The notes beneath the pieces were generated by a model that did not search any database, was not told the origin of the DNA, and saw only the letters and a list, made by a program, of their open reading frames with translations. A DNA stretch of 64,000 nt from the NCBI GenBank assembly GCA_032560695.1, contig JAWGHR010000001.1, positions 248,001 to 312,000 on the forward strand. The letters are read 5' to 3'. Of this stretch, positions 24,979 through 33,834 are shown one piece after another. The stretch comes from Peptoniphilus_A harei_B (GTDB lineage Bacteria > Bacillota > Clostridia > Tissierellales > Peptoniphilaceae). Numbering within the stretch: position 1 is the stretch's first letter; each line of letters begins with the position of its first letter. The translations under genes and the position numbers were made by a program.

Positions 24979-27222
24979 CTATTCTTTATACATGCTTTCT
25001 TCATAATCTGGTCCATAACTATGAAATTCTATTGCTTTCTTTTCTTCTGTCACAAGGTCCTTATACCATTTTGGAAAATCTGTCTTTTCATCGTAAACCA
25101 TCTTTTGCCAATCTTCGTCAGTAAGTCTTTCCTTATTTAAAAATTCGTAGTAAGAGAAAGTTGCTCCCCTGCCCATGTAAAGTTTATCTTGGTGAGGATA
25201 GATTACAAAAATTTCCATTGGCTTACCTGTTCCTATGTGAGAGATTTCGTCTTTAGGAAGACCCACGCTGTTCTCAACTACTCTCATTAGGTCAACTACT
25301 ACTGGCATCCTCCTATCAGTTGCATTTTGTATTTCATACCAGTAAGAAATATTATTTTCATCAGAGGATTCAACAAAGTCAACCATTATTCTTTCCATTT
25401 CTCCACCAATGTTTAGTAAATCAATAATTTCTTCTTCAGTAAGTGGTTCATTTTGAAGTTCCTTAATAGAAATATCTCTAAACTTAACAACCATGACTTG
25501 GAAGTTGTTTAATTTTTCTTCATACTTTTCACTTAACATGTCTCGATTTTTTAAATTGACCTTTGTAAATTCAAGTAGCCAATTTAATTTTTCGTAAAGC
25601 TCAACATTTGGTTTAACGTAGGATTTTGGGATTTCAAAATCTCCTCCGCCACCCATTTCAGCCATGACTGCCTTGCCATATAAAACTGTGTCGTGTTTTA
25701 GTTCTGCAAAAGATCCAAGGGCAGATACTAGGTCCTTCCTTTCCCAAGCATCATTTCTCATAAACATTGGGTAGCCTTCTCCAAATTTTTGATCATAGGA
25801 CTTTAGCATCCAAAGCCAACCACGATACATATTTTTTTGCCAGTCTAAGTCTTCCATCTTCTCAACAGTGGAAATATTTTCGTCAGTTCTTTCCTTGTAC
25901 TTATCCCAGTGAGAATTGTAAGGATCCTTATCTAAAATTTCTCTCGCCTTTTCATATCCAAAGGCAGCCATAAGGTCTAGGCCAGAATAGATTGGTCTAT
26001 CAGATGGGTGGTTTGGACCTGCAATGTCCACAACATTTTGCATCAATACGCTGTCCATTACAGCTCTTTGTGGCATATATCTAAAGGACTTGCCCATAAA
26101 ACCTGCAACTTGTGGATCTGGATAGGACTTTAAGACTGTGTAAGCTTTGCTTAAATTTTTATTATCATCTAGTTTGTTAATATCAAAATCTTTTCCGTAA
26201 ACTCCATAAAGTGTTCTTGCAAATTCTCTTATAGAAAGGTCATCAGCAGACTCCACTAAAAAGTCAATTGGCTCAACTAAATCTTCCCAAGTTTTTAAAA
26301 TTTCAGGATTTTTATAAATTGAATGAGTTAGAAGTAGTCCTTGCAAGATGCCATCTTCATTAAGATCTCCATCATTTTCAATAAATAGGCCTACTTGCCC
26401 AAAGTACATTGTGCCTGAGAAATATTTTTTTAATTCTTCACTTCTAGTGTAGTGGCCCCTAGGTTTAAGTTGTGAAAAATCTACATCTCTTCCACTTATA
26501 GCTGAGGAAGCAATTTCTTCTGAGCTTGCATTTTTTATCTCTTCTTCATAAATCTTCTTAGCTTCTTCAGGTAAATTTTCAGGTTCGCTTCCCAAAAGCT
26601 TAAGTCCTGTAGCTATAAAGGCAATATTTCTATTTTGAATTTCTTTTAATCTCTCGTTTTTTATTTCACTTAAAAGATTTATATTTTCTTCAAGCAATTT
26701 TTTATTTAGGTCAATAGATTTTGGATAGAGCTCTTCCTTTTCCAAATTTCTTAAAAATCCATCATAGAAAATATGGAAGATGTGAGTTACTGAATCAGTT
26801 GTAACAAAACTTGCTAAGACTTTGTATTCATTGTCTTCATAAATTTGATGAATTTGATCGAATTCATAATTCCATGGATCTTCACTGTATTCATTGTTTT
26901 CCAAGTTTTTTGGCTTAGTAATTACGAATCCATTTTTTAATAGCATTTCTTTTTGTTTTTGAGTAAAATCTCCAAATTCAGAAAAATTTACTACATTGGA
27001 AAAATCTTCAGCAATCTTATAATCTTCAAGACTTGGTGTAAATTCGGAAAGCTTGTAATCAATATACGTAGTTTTGTTTTCCATTTCATCCAAAAATTTT
27101 GTATCTTGTAATTCAATCTTCGCAGTTTCCTTTTCTGGCAAAGGTCCTTTATCATTTTTGCATCCCGTTAAAAGCAAAAGTGCCACAAGTGTAGTTAGTA
27201 GTAATTTTTTCTTTACTTCCAT
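24979..27222 (-). CDS. DUF3160 family lipoprotein
   Basis: This is a large exported lipoprotein of 747 residues. The signal sequence has a lipobox (LLLLTGC, Cys near residue 21). The body shows the DUF3160 hallmark FVTTDSVTHIFHIFYDGFLR near residues 140-160. Further family-like elements are HYTRSEELKKYFSGTMYFGQ, RYMPQRAVMDS and AEMGGGGD, and GKPMEIFVIYPHQDKLY near the end. The family has no established function; several conserved His, Asp and Glu residues would allow an enzymatic role, but that is speculation. Its ATG overlaps the end of the small upstream lipoprotein by 10 bases, so the two proteins are coexpressed on the cell surface. Confidence 0.85.
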   Translation of the reverse strand: MEVKKKLLLTTLVALLLLTGCKNDKGPLPEKETAKIELQDTKFLDEMENKTTYIDYKLSEFTPSLEDYKIAEDFSNVVNFSEFGDFTQKQKEMLLKNGFVITKPKNLENNEYSEDPWNYEFDQIHQIYEDNEYKVLASFVTTDSVTHIFHIFYDGFLRNLEKEELYPKSIDLNKKLLEENINLLSEIKNERLKEIQNRNIAFIATGLKLLGSEPENLPEEAKKIYEEEIKNASSEEIASSAISGRDVDFSQLKPRGHYTRSEELKKYFSGTMYFGQVGLFIENDGDLNEDGILQGLLLTHSIYKNPEILKTWEDLVEPIDFLVESADDLSIREFARTLYGVYGKDFDINKLDDNKNLSKAYTVLKSYPDPQVAGFMGKSFRYMPQRAVMDSVLMQNVVDIAGPNHPSDRPIYSGLDLMAAFGYEKAREILDKDPYNSHWDKYKERTDENISTVEKMEDLDWQKNMYRGWLWMLKSYDQKFGEGYPMFMRNDAWERKDLVSALGSFAELKHDTVLYGKAVMAEMGGGGDFEIPKSYVKPNVELYEKLNWLLEFTKVNLKNRDMLSEKYEEKLNNFQVMVVKFRDISIKELQNEPLTEEEIIDLLNIGGEMERIMVDFVESSDENNISYWYEIQNATDRRMPVVVDLMRVVENSVGLPKDEISHIGTGKPMEIFVIYPHQDKLYMGRGATFSYYEFLNKERLTDEDWQKMVYDEKTDFPKWYKDLVTEEKKAIEFHSYGPDYEESMYKE

Positions 27223-27818
27223 TTTACTTCATCTCCTTCTAAATATAATTGTCTTTCTTTTCCATCTATCTCAACTTTTTTCTCCTTGTCTAAAAATTTT
27301 GGCTCAGACTTTAAGACTTCACTCCCATGATTTCTTTCGACAGCAAAATTAGTCCAGTCATAGACACCAAATAAATAGTTGCCATCAAGGTTTTTTTCTA
27401 TAGAAATAATTTCATCATATCCATCTCCATCAAGGTCGCACAAGTTAAAATCTTTAATGGGATTGTGTAATCTTGAAATTCTAAGTTTGGGCCTTAACTT
27501 TTTGTTTTTTACGTCAATGTTATATAGGAAGCACCTCCTGTCAAATTTTTGATCAAAGGGCGTCTTTTTATAAACACCAAGTGCAAGCTCCATCTCACCC
27601 CCATCGACATTACAAAGATCAAGCTTCCAAGGTCTTATGTCACTTACATCAATAGAAAATTCTCTGTCCCTATTTTTAATTTTTAATTCATTTCCATACT
27701 CCCCATCAAGAGAAATAATTTCAGCAGAAAGATTATCGTGAGCTGCACTGTCTAAAACTTTAGCTTCGTCACCCCTGCAGCCTGTCAAAAAAATAAGTAA
27801 AAACAATAAATATTTCAT
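27213..27818 (-). CDS. Small lipoprotein with a calcium-loop-like repeat, partner of the DUF3160 protein
   Basis: This exported protein of 201 residues has a very short signal (LLFLLIFLTGC, Cys at about residue 14). I do not recognise a full-length family. Around residue 124-135 it reads CDLDGDGYDEIISIE, the DxDGDGxxD pattern of FG-GAP/VCBS-like calcium loops, and CNVDGGEMELALGVY near 68 is a weaker copy of the same layout, so a partial beta-propeller is plausible. It overlaps the DUF3160 gene. No Shine-Dalgarno is visible, and the nearest -10 ends 6 bases before the ATG. Confidence 0.7.
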   Translation of the reverse strand: MKYLLFLLIFLTGCRGDEAKVLDSAAHDNLSAEIISLDGEYGNELKIKNRDREFSIDVSDIRPWKLDLCNVDGGEMELALGVYKKTPFDQKFDRRCFLYNIDVKNKKLRPKLRISRLHNPIKDFNLCDLDGDGYDEIISIEKNLDGNYLFGVYDWTNFAVERNHGSEVLKSEPKFLDKEKKVEIDGKERQLYLEGDEVKWK

Positions 27819-27824
27819 AAGGTA

Positions 27825-27833
27825 ATTATATCA
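27825..27833 (-). promoter_or_regulatory. Extended -10 promoter immediately before the small lipoprotein gene
   Basis: On minus, TGATATAAT (a TGn-TATAAT extended -10, hexamer at 27825-27830) ends 6 bases before the ATG at 27818, so the transcript would start at or next to the start codon. No clear -35 is present. Confidence 0.45.
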
Positions 27834-27976
27834 TTTAATTTAATAATTTATCTGTATAATGCATTATTTTATAAATTTTAATAAGAGAAAGTCCTAATAT
27901 TTTTTAAGCTCCTTCGATGAGATAAGATTGTAATCTTTTACATGAAAAATAAATAAATTTTTTCACTTAAAAGTAT

Positions 27977-28009
27977 AAAAAAATATGGCTCAGTTTCCTA
28001 AGCCATATT
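27977..28009 (-). terminator. Terminator after the SLH protein gene
   Basis: Perfect 9-bp stem AATATGGCT/AGCCATATT (27982-27990 and 28001-28009), followed on minus by a T-run. Confidence 0.88.
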
Positions 28010-28019
28010 GTAAATTTAA

Positions 28020-30290
28020 TTAATATTTAGTGTAGCCAACATTTTTAAAGGTTATGCTTGTTAAGTTATTTCCACTTAGAACCCATTGTCCACCCTTGTT
28101 GTAAGGCCTTTTTCCCTTGAAGAATCCTGTAAGATTTTCTGATTGATAACTATTATGTGTAACGAAAACATCATAGGCCTTGTCGTAGTAAGCTTTGGAA
28201 TAAGTCGTATATTCAGAGCCATCACTCATTATAGACCTTTGCTTAACAAGATAACTTCCATCCTTTGCTTTAGAGATGTATAAATAGGAGTCTAGAGATT
28301 CACTAAATCCCCTAAAAGTTGATTTTCCATGCCATGACCCAACAAATCGATCTACTTGATCGGGATTCACATATCTGTCATCATATCTTAATCCCTTATC
28401 ATCAATTGCATAAAAGTTGCCTTGTTTAGATCTTAAGTTAATTTCACTTGTATCAGCGTTTATTTTAAAGGACTTGTCGTTGTAGTATTTAGAACCTACT
28501 ACTTCTAGTCCCTTTAGAGTATAAGCTCTTAACTTATATCCTTGATTGTCCTTTTCTAGTGTCAAGTTGTTGCTTGAAGGTCCTTTGATCCTTACAGTAT
28601 CTTGTGGGAAGATATCTGTAACCTTGTCTTGAGTTATGGCTATGTCTACATTATTTTGAGATCCGTTTAGAACAATTTTATCTTCACTCACTTGAGCTCC
28701 TGTGAAATTTTCTGAATTAATTTCTTGTCTTGATTCACCACGTATTACAGCAAGACTTACCTTTCCACCACCACTAATATTTATATTTCCATTTGCTTCA
28801 GGAAGGATAAATGTTGTTGACTTTCCGTCCATGGACTTTTCTGCATCCTTGCTATTCGGATCAAGAGTATAAGACTTGCCATTAATAGTTACAGTAACTG
28901 GCGTTTCGCTATAAAGGTTTATGATTGTCTGCATAACAGCTCCCTTTAAGTCAAAGTTTTTACTATAGTCAACTGTAGGTATTATATACATACTTAAAAT
29001 TTGTAGCACCTTTGATGGCATGCTTGCATTTATAGAACCATTGTACTTAACTTGATTTGATCCTAAGTTGATTTCTAAAAATCTTTCATTAGTTGATTCT
29101 GGGAAGTTAGGATCATATACCATAACTTTTACAAGGTCACCTGATTTTTGATAGTCATAAGCTACAATAGCATGACCGAATCTAGGAGCAAAAATAGCAA
29201 GTTGAACAACACTGCCCTTAGCTTTTTCTGTATCAATTGTTGATAATAATTTATTTGTAAAAGCTCTTAAGTCATTAGTGTTGTCTTTTACATATTTATT
29301 GTTGTAGGCAAAGGCCTTGTTGTACCTATAGTTTTGATAAGAACTAGTCATTTGAGATAGTTGGTAAATATTAATTTTTGATTGAGCAAGGTAGTTATCT
29401 TGCGGAAGAATTTCTCCAATATTAGATTTACTCGGAGTGTTTAGTCCCTTGACATCAATTTTGCCTAACTTATACAGTCCAGAAGTTGCTGCAAAGCCAA
29501 AGCATGATCCTCCCCAATTATTTCTTGAGTTTTTATAAATTTCTTGTGCATCCTTTGGTGTGAAGTTGTCGGCAACAATCTTCTTGTCCCTATCAATTAA
29601 ACCATAACCCTTTGTGAAGTTTGGACGAGAGTTATTAAAGGACCAATACCATTGTCCACTAGGTCCAGGACTTGGTTTAGTATCCTTAAAGCCTTGTGAC
29701 CTTGCAATTAAAGTTACAACTTCTGCCCTAGTAAGAGAATTTTGTGGCTTAAAAGTTCCATCTGGATAACCAGATAAAATTTTATTTTCCACTGCTGCAC
29801 CTACAAGTCCCCTATACTTTTGTGTAATTAGGTCCTTGTCAGTGAATCTTGAAAGTGGTCCTTCATTTGCAGGCCAGCCCTTGTTGAAAGAAAAAATTCT
29901 AACAGCATCTTCTCTTGTGATAGCTTCATTAGGATTTAATTCTTCTACGTCATTTTCAACATAGCCCATTAAAATTCCCTTTTGAACTTCTTCGTAAAAC
30001 CAGTCTTTTTCATTGACATCCTTAAAAGTGTTTTCAGCAGTGGCTTCACTGTTTACCTTGTCAGGATTTGTTAAGTTTGTGATTGTGTAATACTCAGCCT
30101 TGGTTATTGGCTTGTTTGGTTTAAAAGTTCCATCTGGATAGCCACTTATGTATCCCTTGTCAACGCAATACTTAATTGTTTTTTCTGCCCAGTGTCCCTT
30201 GGTGTCAGAAAAACTTTTTGCGAATAAACTTGATGGCATTAGAAGACCAATAAGTAACAGCACAATCAAAGTTAATCTTTTCTTATTCAT
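28020..30290 (-). CDS. S-layer homology protein with a cysteine-peptidase-like domain
   Basis: This is a cell-wall-bound protein of 756 residues. A signal peptide (1-24) is followed by three SLH domains (about 26-72, 88-136 and 148-197; GYPDGTFKPNKPITKAE is typical), which bind pyruvylated wall polymers. A short Pro-Gly linker leads to a domain with NNWGGSCFGFA (Cys263), FGHAIVAYDY (His373) and VYDPNFPES (Asp393, Asn395). This order matches papain/C39-like thiol peptidases or transglutaminases. The C-terminal 300 residues are beta-rich repeats I cannot name. The gene stands alone between its own promoter and terminator. Family assignment of the middle domain is inferred from the motif order only. 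Confidence 0.82.
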   Translation of the reverse strand: MNKKRLTLIVLLLIGLLMPSSLFAKSFSDTKGHWAEKTIKYCVDKGYISGYPDGTFKPNKPITKAEYYTITNLTNPDKVNSEATAENTFKDVNEKDWFYEEVQKGILMGYVENDVEELNPNEAITREDAVRIFSFNKGWPANEGPLSRFTDKDLITQKYRGLVGAAVENKILSGYPDGTFKPQNSLTRAEVVTLIARSQGFKDTKPSPGPSGQWYWSFNNSRPNFTKGYGLIDRDKKIVADNFTPKDAQEIYKNSRNNWGGSCFGFAATSGLYKLGKIDVKGLNTPSKSNIGEILPQDNYLAQSKINIYQLSQMTSSYQNYRYNKAFAYNNKYVKDNTNDLRAFTNKLLSTIDTEKAKGSVVQLAIFAPRFGHAIVAYDYQKSGDLVKVMVYDPNFPESTNERFLEINLGSNQVKYNGSINASMPSKVLQILSMYIIPTVDYSKNFDLKGAVMQTIINLYSETPVTVTINGKSYTLDPNSKDAEKSMDGKSTTFILPEANGNINISGGGKVSLAVIRGESRQEINSENFTGAQVSEDKIVLNGSQNNVDIAITQDKVTDIFPQDTVRIKGPSSNNLTLEKDNQGYKLRAYTLKGLEVVGSKYYNDKSFKINADTSEINLRSKQGNFYAIDDKGLRYDDRYVNPDQVDRFVGSWHGKSTFRGFSESLDSYLYISKAKDGSYLVKQRSIMSDGSEYTTYSKAYYDKAYDVFVTHNSYQSENLTGFFKGKRPYNKGGQWVLSGNNLTSITFKNVGYTKY

Positions 30291-30316
30291 AATTACCTCC
30301 TTGTTTACTTTATTTG

Positions 30317-30344
30317 ATTATATCATAGAAGCAAAGGTTTTCAA
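30317..30344 (-). promoter_or_regulatory. Promoter of the SLH protein gene
   Basis: On minus, -35 TTGAAA (30339-30344), a 16-base spacer and extended -10 TGATATAAT (hexamer 30317-30322). AAGGAGG and the ATG follow. Confidence 0.7.
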
Positions 30345-30403
30345 TCCAGATGGCAATTATAAATTCTTATTACACTTTTTTTGCACTTTCAAATTTCTTT
30401 CAA

Positions 30404-30432
30404 GAAAAAAAGAGACCCGGCTTGCGAGTCTC
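30404..30432 (-). terminator. Terminator after cmk-plsC-ispH/S1
   Basis: An 8-bp stem GAGACTCG/CGGGTCTC on minus (30412-30419 and 30425-30432, one G-U) is followed by seven T. Confidence 0.85.
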
Positions 30433-30460
30433 CTGATATTTAAAATTCAAATAAGAATTA

Positions 30461-32551
30461 TTATTCTTGATCTGTATTTTCTTCTTCAGCTACATCTTCA
30501 TCAACTAGATCAGCATCAAGATTTGCATCTGAGAAGTTAATTCCTAGCATTTCTCCAATAGTCATGTTGAAGTCATCTTGTTTAGGTTCTTCAATTTTCT
30601 TTTCTCTCTTTGGAGCTTTTCTTTCTCTTCTAGGTTTTCTTTCCTTTGGTTTAGCTTCTTCGTTTTCTTCTTTTTCTTCAGGTTCAATTAGAGCCTTGAT
30701 TGAAAGAGAAATCTTTTGATTTTCTTCATCAATGTCAGTTACCTTAACTGTAACTTCTTCACCAATAGAAAGTTTATCTTGTGGTTTTTCAACGTGTTCT
30801 CTTGAGATTTGAGAAACGTGAAGTAGACCATCAACGCCTTGTTCAAGTCTTACGAAAGCACCGAAGTCAAGAAGGTTTACAACCTTACCCTTAACAACGT
30901 CGCCAACTTTAACTTCATTAGTAAATACATCCCATGGTTTTTCCATAGTTTGTTTTAGTCCAAGTGCGATTCTATTCTTTTCTTTATCTACATTAAGAAC
31001 TTGTACCTTAACAACATCTCCAGGTGCTACAACATCTGAAGGGTGTTTAACTCTGTTCCAAGAAAGTTCAGAGATATGGATAAGTCCATCTACTCCTCCA
31101 ACATCTACGAATGCACCAAAGTTAGTTAATCTTTGTACAGTTCCTTCGATAATGTCTCCTTCTTCAAGCTTGTCATATACTTCGTCACGAACCTTGTCTA
31201 GTTCTTCTTGAAGTACATTCTTTCTTGAAAGAACAATTCTTCTCTTTCTCTTATCAAAATCGATAATTTCAGTTTCGAATTCTTCTCCAATGAATTTGCT
31301 TAAATCTTTTTGGAATCTAACAGAAACATGAGATGCAGGTATAAAAGCATTAAGTCCTCTGAAATCTGCAGTTAGTCCACCTTTAACTTGGTTCTTAACA
31401 GTTACTGTTATATTTTCTTTGTTGTTATAAAGTTCTTCAACTTCATCCCAAACCTTCATGTCAGCAACTCTTTTTGTTGAAAGAACAACATTGCCGTCTC
31501 CGTCATCCATCTTTAGAACGTAAACGTCAATTTCTTGACCTTGTTCATAAAGATCTTGAGGATTTACATCAGGTCCTCCTGCAAGTTCATCTCTTGAAAT
31601 GATACCATCTGATCTGTATCCAAGATTTACCATTACTTCTGAATCAGTTATATATAAAACTTCTCCAGTTACTACTTCACCACGTCTAATTCTTTTAAAA
31701 GAATTATCGATGGCTTCCATCATCTCACCTTTGTCAAAATTTTCCATCCTACTAACAGCCTCCTTGATTACCGATTCCGGTGTGGATGCTCCGGCGGTAA
31801 TACCTATTTTATTAAATTTTTTAAATATATTTAAATCAATATCTCTAATGGACTGAATTAAAAATACATTTTTACAATTTAACTTTGCAATTTCTGCAAG
31901 TTTTTTTGTGTTTGAAGATTTTTTGCCACCCAAAACAATTAGGGCATCAACTTTTTTTGATAAATCTCTAACACTCTCTTGTCTCTCGAAAGTTGCATTA
32001 CATATAGTATTATAAACTAAAACTTCATCTTTTGAAATATCTTTTATAAGATTTGTTGCTTTTTCGAAAAAATCTACATTATTTGTAGTTTGTGAGACTA
32101 TAACTATCTTTCCCTCTGGAATTTTTACATCTTCCAAATTGGAAATAATTGTTGCAGAGTCATTGCATCGAGAATTAATTCCCACCACCTCAGGGTGTTC
32201 TTCATTCCCAACAATTACTACATTATAACCTTTTTTGTAGAAATTATCTACTATATTATAAACTTTTTCTACCTTAGGGCAAACACAATTTATTATTTCA
32301 TTATTTTTTTCTTCTAACTGGTCTAAAATCTTCTTATGGACTCCGTGACTTCTTATTATTACCTTGGAGTTTTCTAAATTGGTGTCATCTATTGTAACAA
32401 CTCCTAAGTCTTCAAGTTCCTTTACAACTCTTTCGTTGTGAACAAGATCTCCATAGGAGTAGACTCCCTCTCCTGCATTATCAAAAGCCATCTTAACGGC
32501 TCTTTTTACTCCACCACAAAATCCATGTTTGTCAGCTACAATAATTTCCAT
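30461..32551 (-). CDS. ispH: Bifunctional HMBPP reductase (IspH)-ribosomal protein S1 fusion
   Basis: This 696-residue fusion joins the last enzyme of the MEP isoprenoid pathway with S1 RNA-binding repeats. Residues 1-285 are IspH: the iron-sulfur cysteines lie in GFCGGVKRAVK (Cys12), NCVCPKVEKV and NTICNATFERQ, and IRSHGVHKK and AGASTPESVIKEAV are conserved. Four S1 (OB-fold) domains follow (about 300-370, 385-455, 468-540, 555-625; GTVQRLTNFGAFVDVGGVDG is typical), then a Lys/Glu-rich tail. Such fusions are known in clostridia and their relatives and probably provide the cell's S1. It overlaps plsC by 16 bases. Confidence 0.95.
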   Translation of the reverse strand: MEIIVADKHGFCGGVKRAVKMAFDNAGEGVYSYGDLVHNERVVKELEDLGVVTIDDTNLENSKVIIRSHGVHKKILDQLEEKNNEIINCVCPKVEKVYNIVDNFYKKGYNVVIVGNEEHPEVVGINSRCNDSATIISNLEDVKIPEGKIVIVSQTTNNVDFFEKATNLIKDISKDEVLVYNTICNATFERQESVRDLSKKVDALIVLGGKKSSNTKKLAEIAKLNCKNVFLIQSIRDIDLNIFKKFNKIGITAGASTPESVIKEAVSRMENFDKGEMMEAIDNSFKRIRRGEVVTGEVLYITDSEVMVNLGYRSDGIISRDELAGGPDVNPQDLYEQGQEIDVYVLKMDDGDGNVVLSTKRVADMKVWDEVEELYNNKENITVTVKNQVKGGLTADFRGLNAFIPASHVSVRFQKDLSKFIGEEFETEIIDFDKRKRRIVLSRKNVLQEELDKVRDEVYDKLEEGDIIEGTVQRLTNFGAFVDVGGVDGLIHISELSWNRVKHPSDVVAPGDVVKVQVLNVDKEKNRIALGLKQTMEKPWDVFTNEVKVGDVVKGKVVNLLDFGAFVRLEQGVDGLLHVSQISREHVEKPQDKLSIGEEVTVKVTDIDEENQKISLSIKALIEPEEKEENEEAKPKERKPRRERKAPKREKKIEEPKQDDFNMTIGEMLGINFSDANLDADLVDEDVAEEENTDQE

Positions 32552-33126
32552 TTAACTTCATCACCATACACTATTCTCATTATGTCTTGGGAAATATTTT
32601 CAAGCTCCCCTGGAGAATATTTAATTTCCTTATTAATTTTTACAGGCTTCCTAAAATAAATCCTAGTCTTCCTAAAGGGCTTGTAGTCTCCCTCAATATA
32701 AACTGGAAGGACCCTTGAATTTGTCTTTTGGGCAATTAAGGCAATGCCAGATTTTATTCTCCTGTAGTCAGCTTCCTTTACCCTAGTTCCTTCAGGAAAA
32801 ATTCCCAGGACATCTTCATTTTTTAAAATTTTAAGAGATTTTTTTATGGCTGCCAGGTCATTTCCCTCTCTATCAATGGGAAAGGCTCCAAGCTTAGTTA
32901 AAAAACTTCCAAAAAATTTATTTTCGAATAGTTCCTTCTTCGCCATCCAAAAAATTTGTCTTTCAAAAATTACTGAAATAGCCACTGGATCTAGGTTGCT
33001 CTTGTGATTGCCACAAATTATTAATCTTTCACTATCTTGTGGAATATTTTCAAGACCTAAGACTTCAAGTCTATAAATATGTCTTATGAAAAATCCCACA
33101 ATTCTTCTAACAGTAAAGTAAAACAT
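32536..33126 (-). CDS. plsC: 1-acyl-sn-glycerol-3-phosphate acyltransferase
   Basis: PlsC acylates lysophosphatidic acid to phosphatidic acid at the membrane. The 196-residue protein has the catalytic NHKSNLDP (HX4D) and the FPEGTR substrate motif, with IDREGNDLAAIKKSL between them, all in family order. A hydrophobic N-terminal segment (FTVRRIVGFFI) can associate with the membrane. It starts 3 bases after the cmk stop (AGGTGA upstream) and overlaps ispH. The cmk-plsC-ispH/S1 order is common in clostridia. Confidence 0.93.
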   Translation of the reverse strand: MFYFTVRRIVGFFIRHIYRLEVLGLENIPQDSERLIICGNHKSNLDPVAISVIFERQIFWMAKKELFENKFFGSFLTKLGAFPIDREGNDLAAIKKSLKILKNEDVLGIFPEGTRVKEADYRRIKSGIALIAQKTNSRVLPVYIEGDYKPFRKTRIYFRKPVKINKEIKYSPGELENISQDIMRIVYGDEVKWKLL

Positions 33127-33129
33127 AAA

Positions 33130-33750
33130 TCACCTTTTTATATAAGAAATTATTTTTTCAATTGTCTCTTCAGCATTTAAGTCCGTACTGTCAATTAAAA
33201 TTGCATCTTCTGTTTGAATAAGTGGGGAATTTTCCCTGTGAGAGTCATTATAATCTCTAACTTTTAAATCCTCTAGGATTTCTTCAAAAGATACCTTGTC
33301 GTCATCAATTTGCTTATACCTTCTCATGGCACGAGTCTTGACATCTGCAGTCAAGAAAAATTTGTATTCAGCATCCTTTAAGACAACTGAGCCAATATCT
33401 CTTCCCTCCATGACAACGTCCTTGTCACTTGCAATTTCCCTTTGCATTTTCACAAGATAGTCTCTAATGATTTTCTTTTTGGACATTTCTGAAGTCTTGT
33501 TGGAAATTTCATTTTCTCTTATTTCCTTTGAGACATCTCTTCCATCAAGAAAAATTTTATCTCCCTCAAAAGTTATTTTTGTATTTTTAAGAATCTCTTC
33601 ATAAGAAGACTCCTCTTCCTTTATAAGCTTAAGGGTTATTGCCCTATACATTGCTCCTGTGTCCACGTATAGGACCCCAAGTCTCTTTGCAATTTCTTTT
33701 GCAAGGGAACTTTTTCCAGAGCCTGCTGGTCCATCTATTGCAATTTTCAT
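33130..33750 (-). CDS. cmk: Cytidylate kinase
   Basis: Cmk phosphorylates CMP and dCMP. The protein of about 206 residues has the P-loop GPAGSGKSSLAKEIA, VDTGAMYRAITLKL and VMEGRDIGSVV, all diagnostic. The ATG at 33750 (GGAGG five bases upstream) is preferred to the TTG at 33762, which would overlap the terminator's T-tract. The gene is unusual in having an intrinsic terminator directly in front of its ribosome-binding site. Confidence 0.96.
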   Translation of the reverse strand: MKIAIDGPAGSGKSSLAKEIAKRLGVLYVDTGAMYRAITLKLIKEEESSYEEILKNTKITFEGDKIFLDGRDVSKEIRENEISNKTSEMSKKKIIRDYLVKMQREIASDKDVVMEGRDIGSVVLKDAEYKFFLTADVKTRAMRRYKQIDDDKVSFEEILEDLKVRDYNDSHRENSPLIQTEDAILIDSTDLNAEETIEKIISYIKR

Positions 33751-33760
33751 TTTTACCTCC

Positions 33761-33787
33761 AAAAAAAATCACTACTTTCTGTAGTGA
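33761..33787 (-). terminator. Leader terminator directly upstream of cmk (possible attenuator)
   Basis: A perfect 7-bp stem TCACTAC/GTAGTGA (33769-33775 and 33781-33787, loop AGAAA on minus) is followed by eight T, and the cmk Shine-Dalgarno GGAGG follows at once. There is no space for a promoter between the T-tract and cmk. Confidence 0.85.
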
Positions 33788-33802
33788 CTCTTATCATTAA
33801 TT

Positions 33803-33831
33803 ATTATATTTTATTTTTGAAAATAAGTAAA
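33803..33831 (-). promoter_or_regulatory. Candidate promoter of the cmk operon, upstream of the leader terminator
   Basis: On minus, -35 TTTACT (33826-33831), 17 bases, -10 TATAAT (33803-33808). The transcript would begin near 33796, only a few bases before the terminator hairpin. Confidence 0.55.
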
Positions 33832-33834
33832 GGC

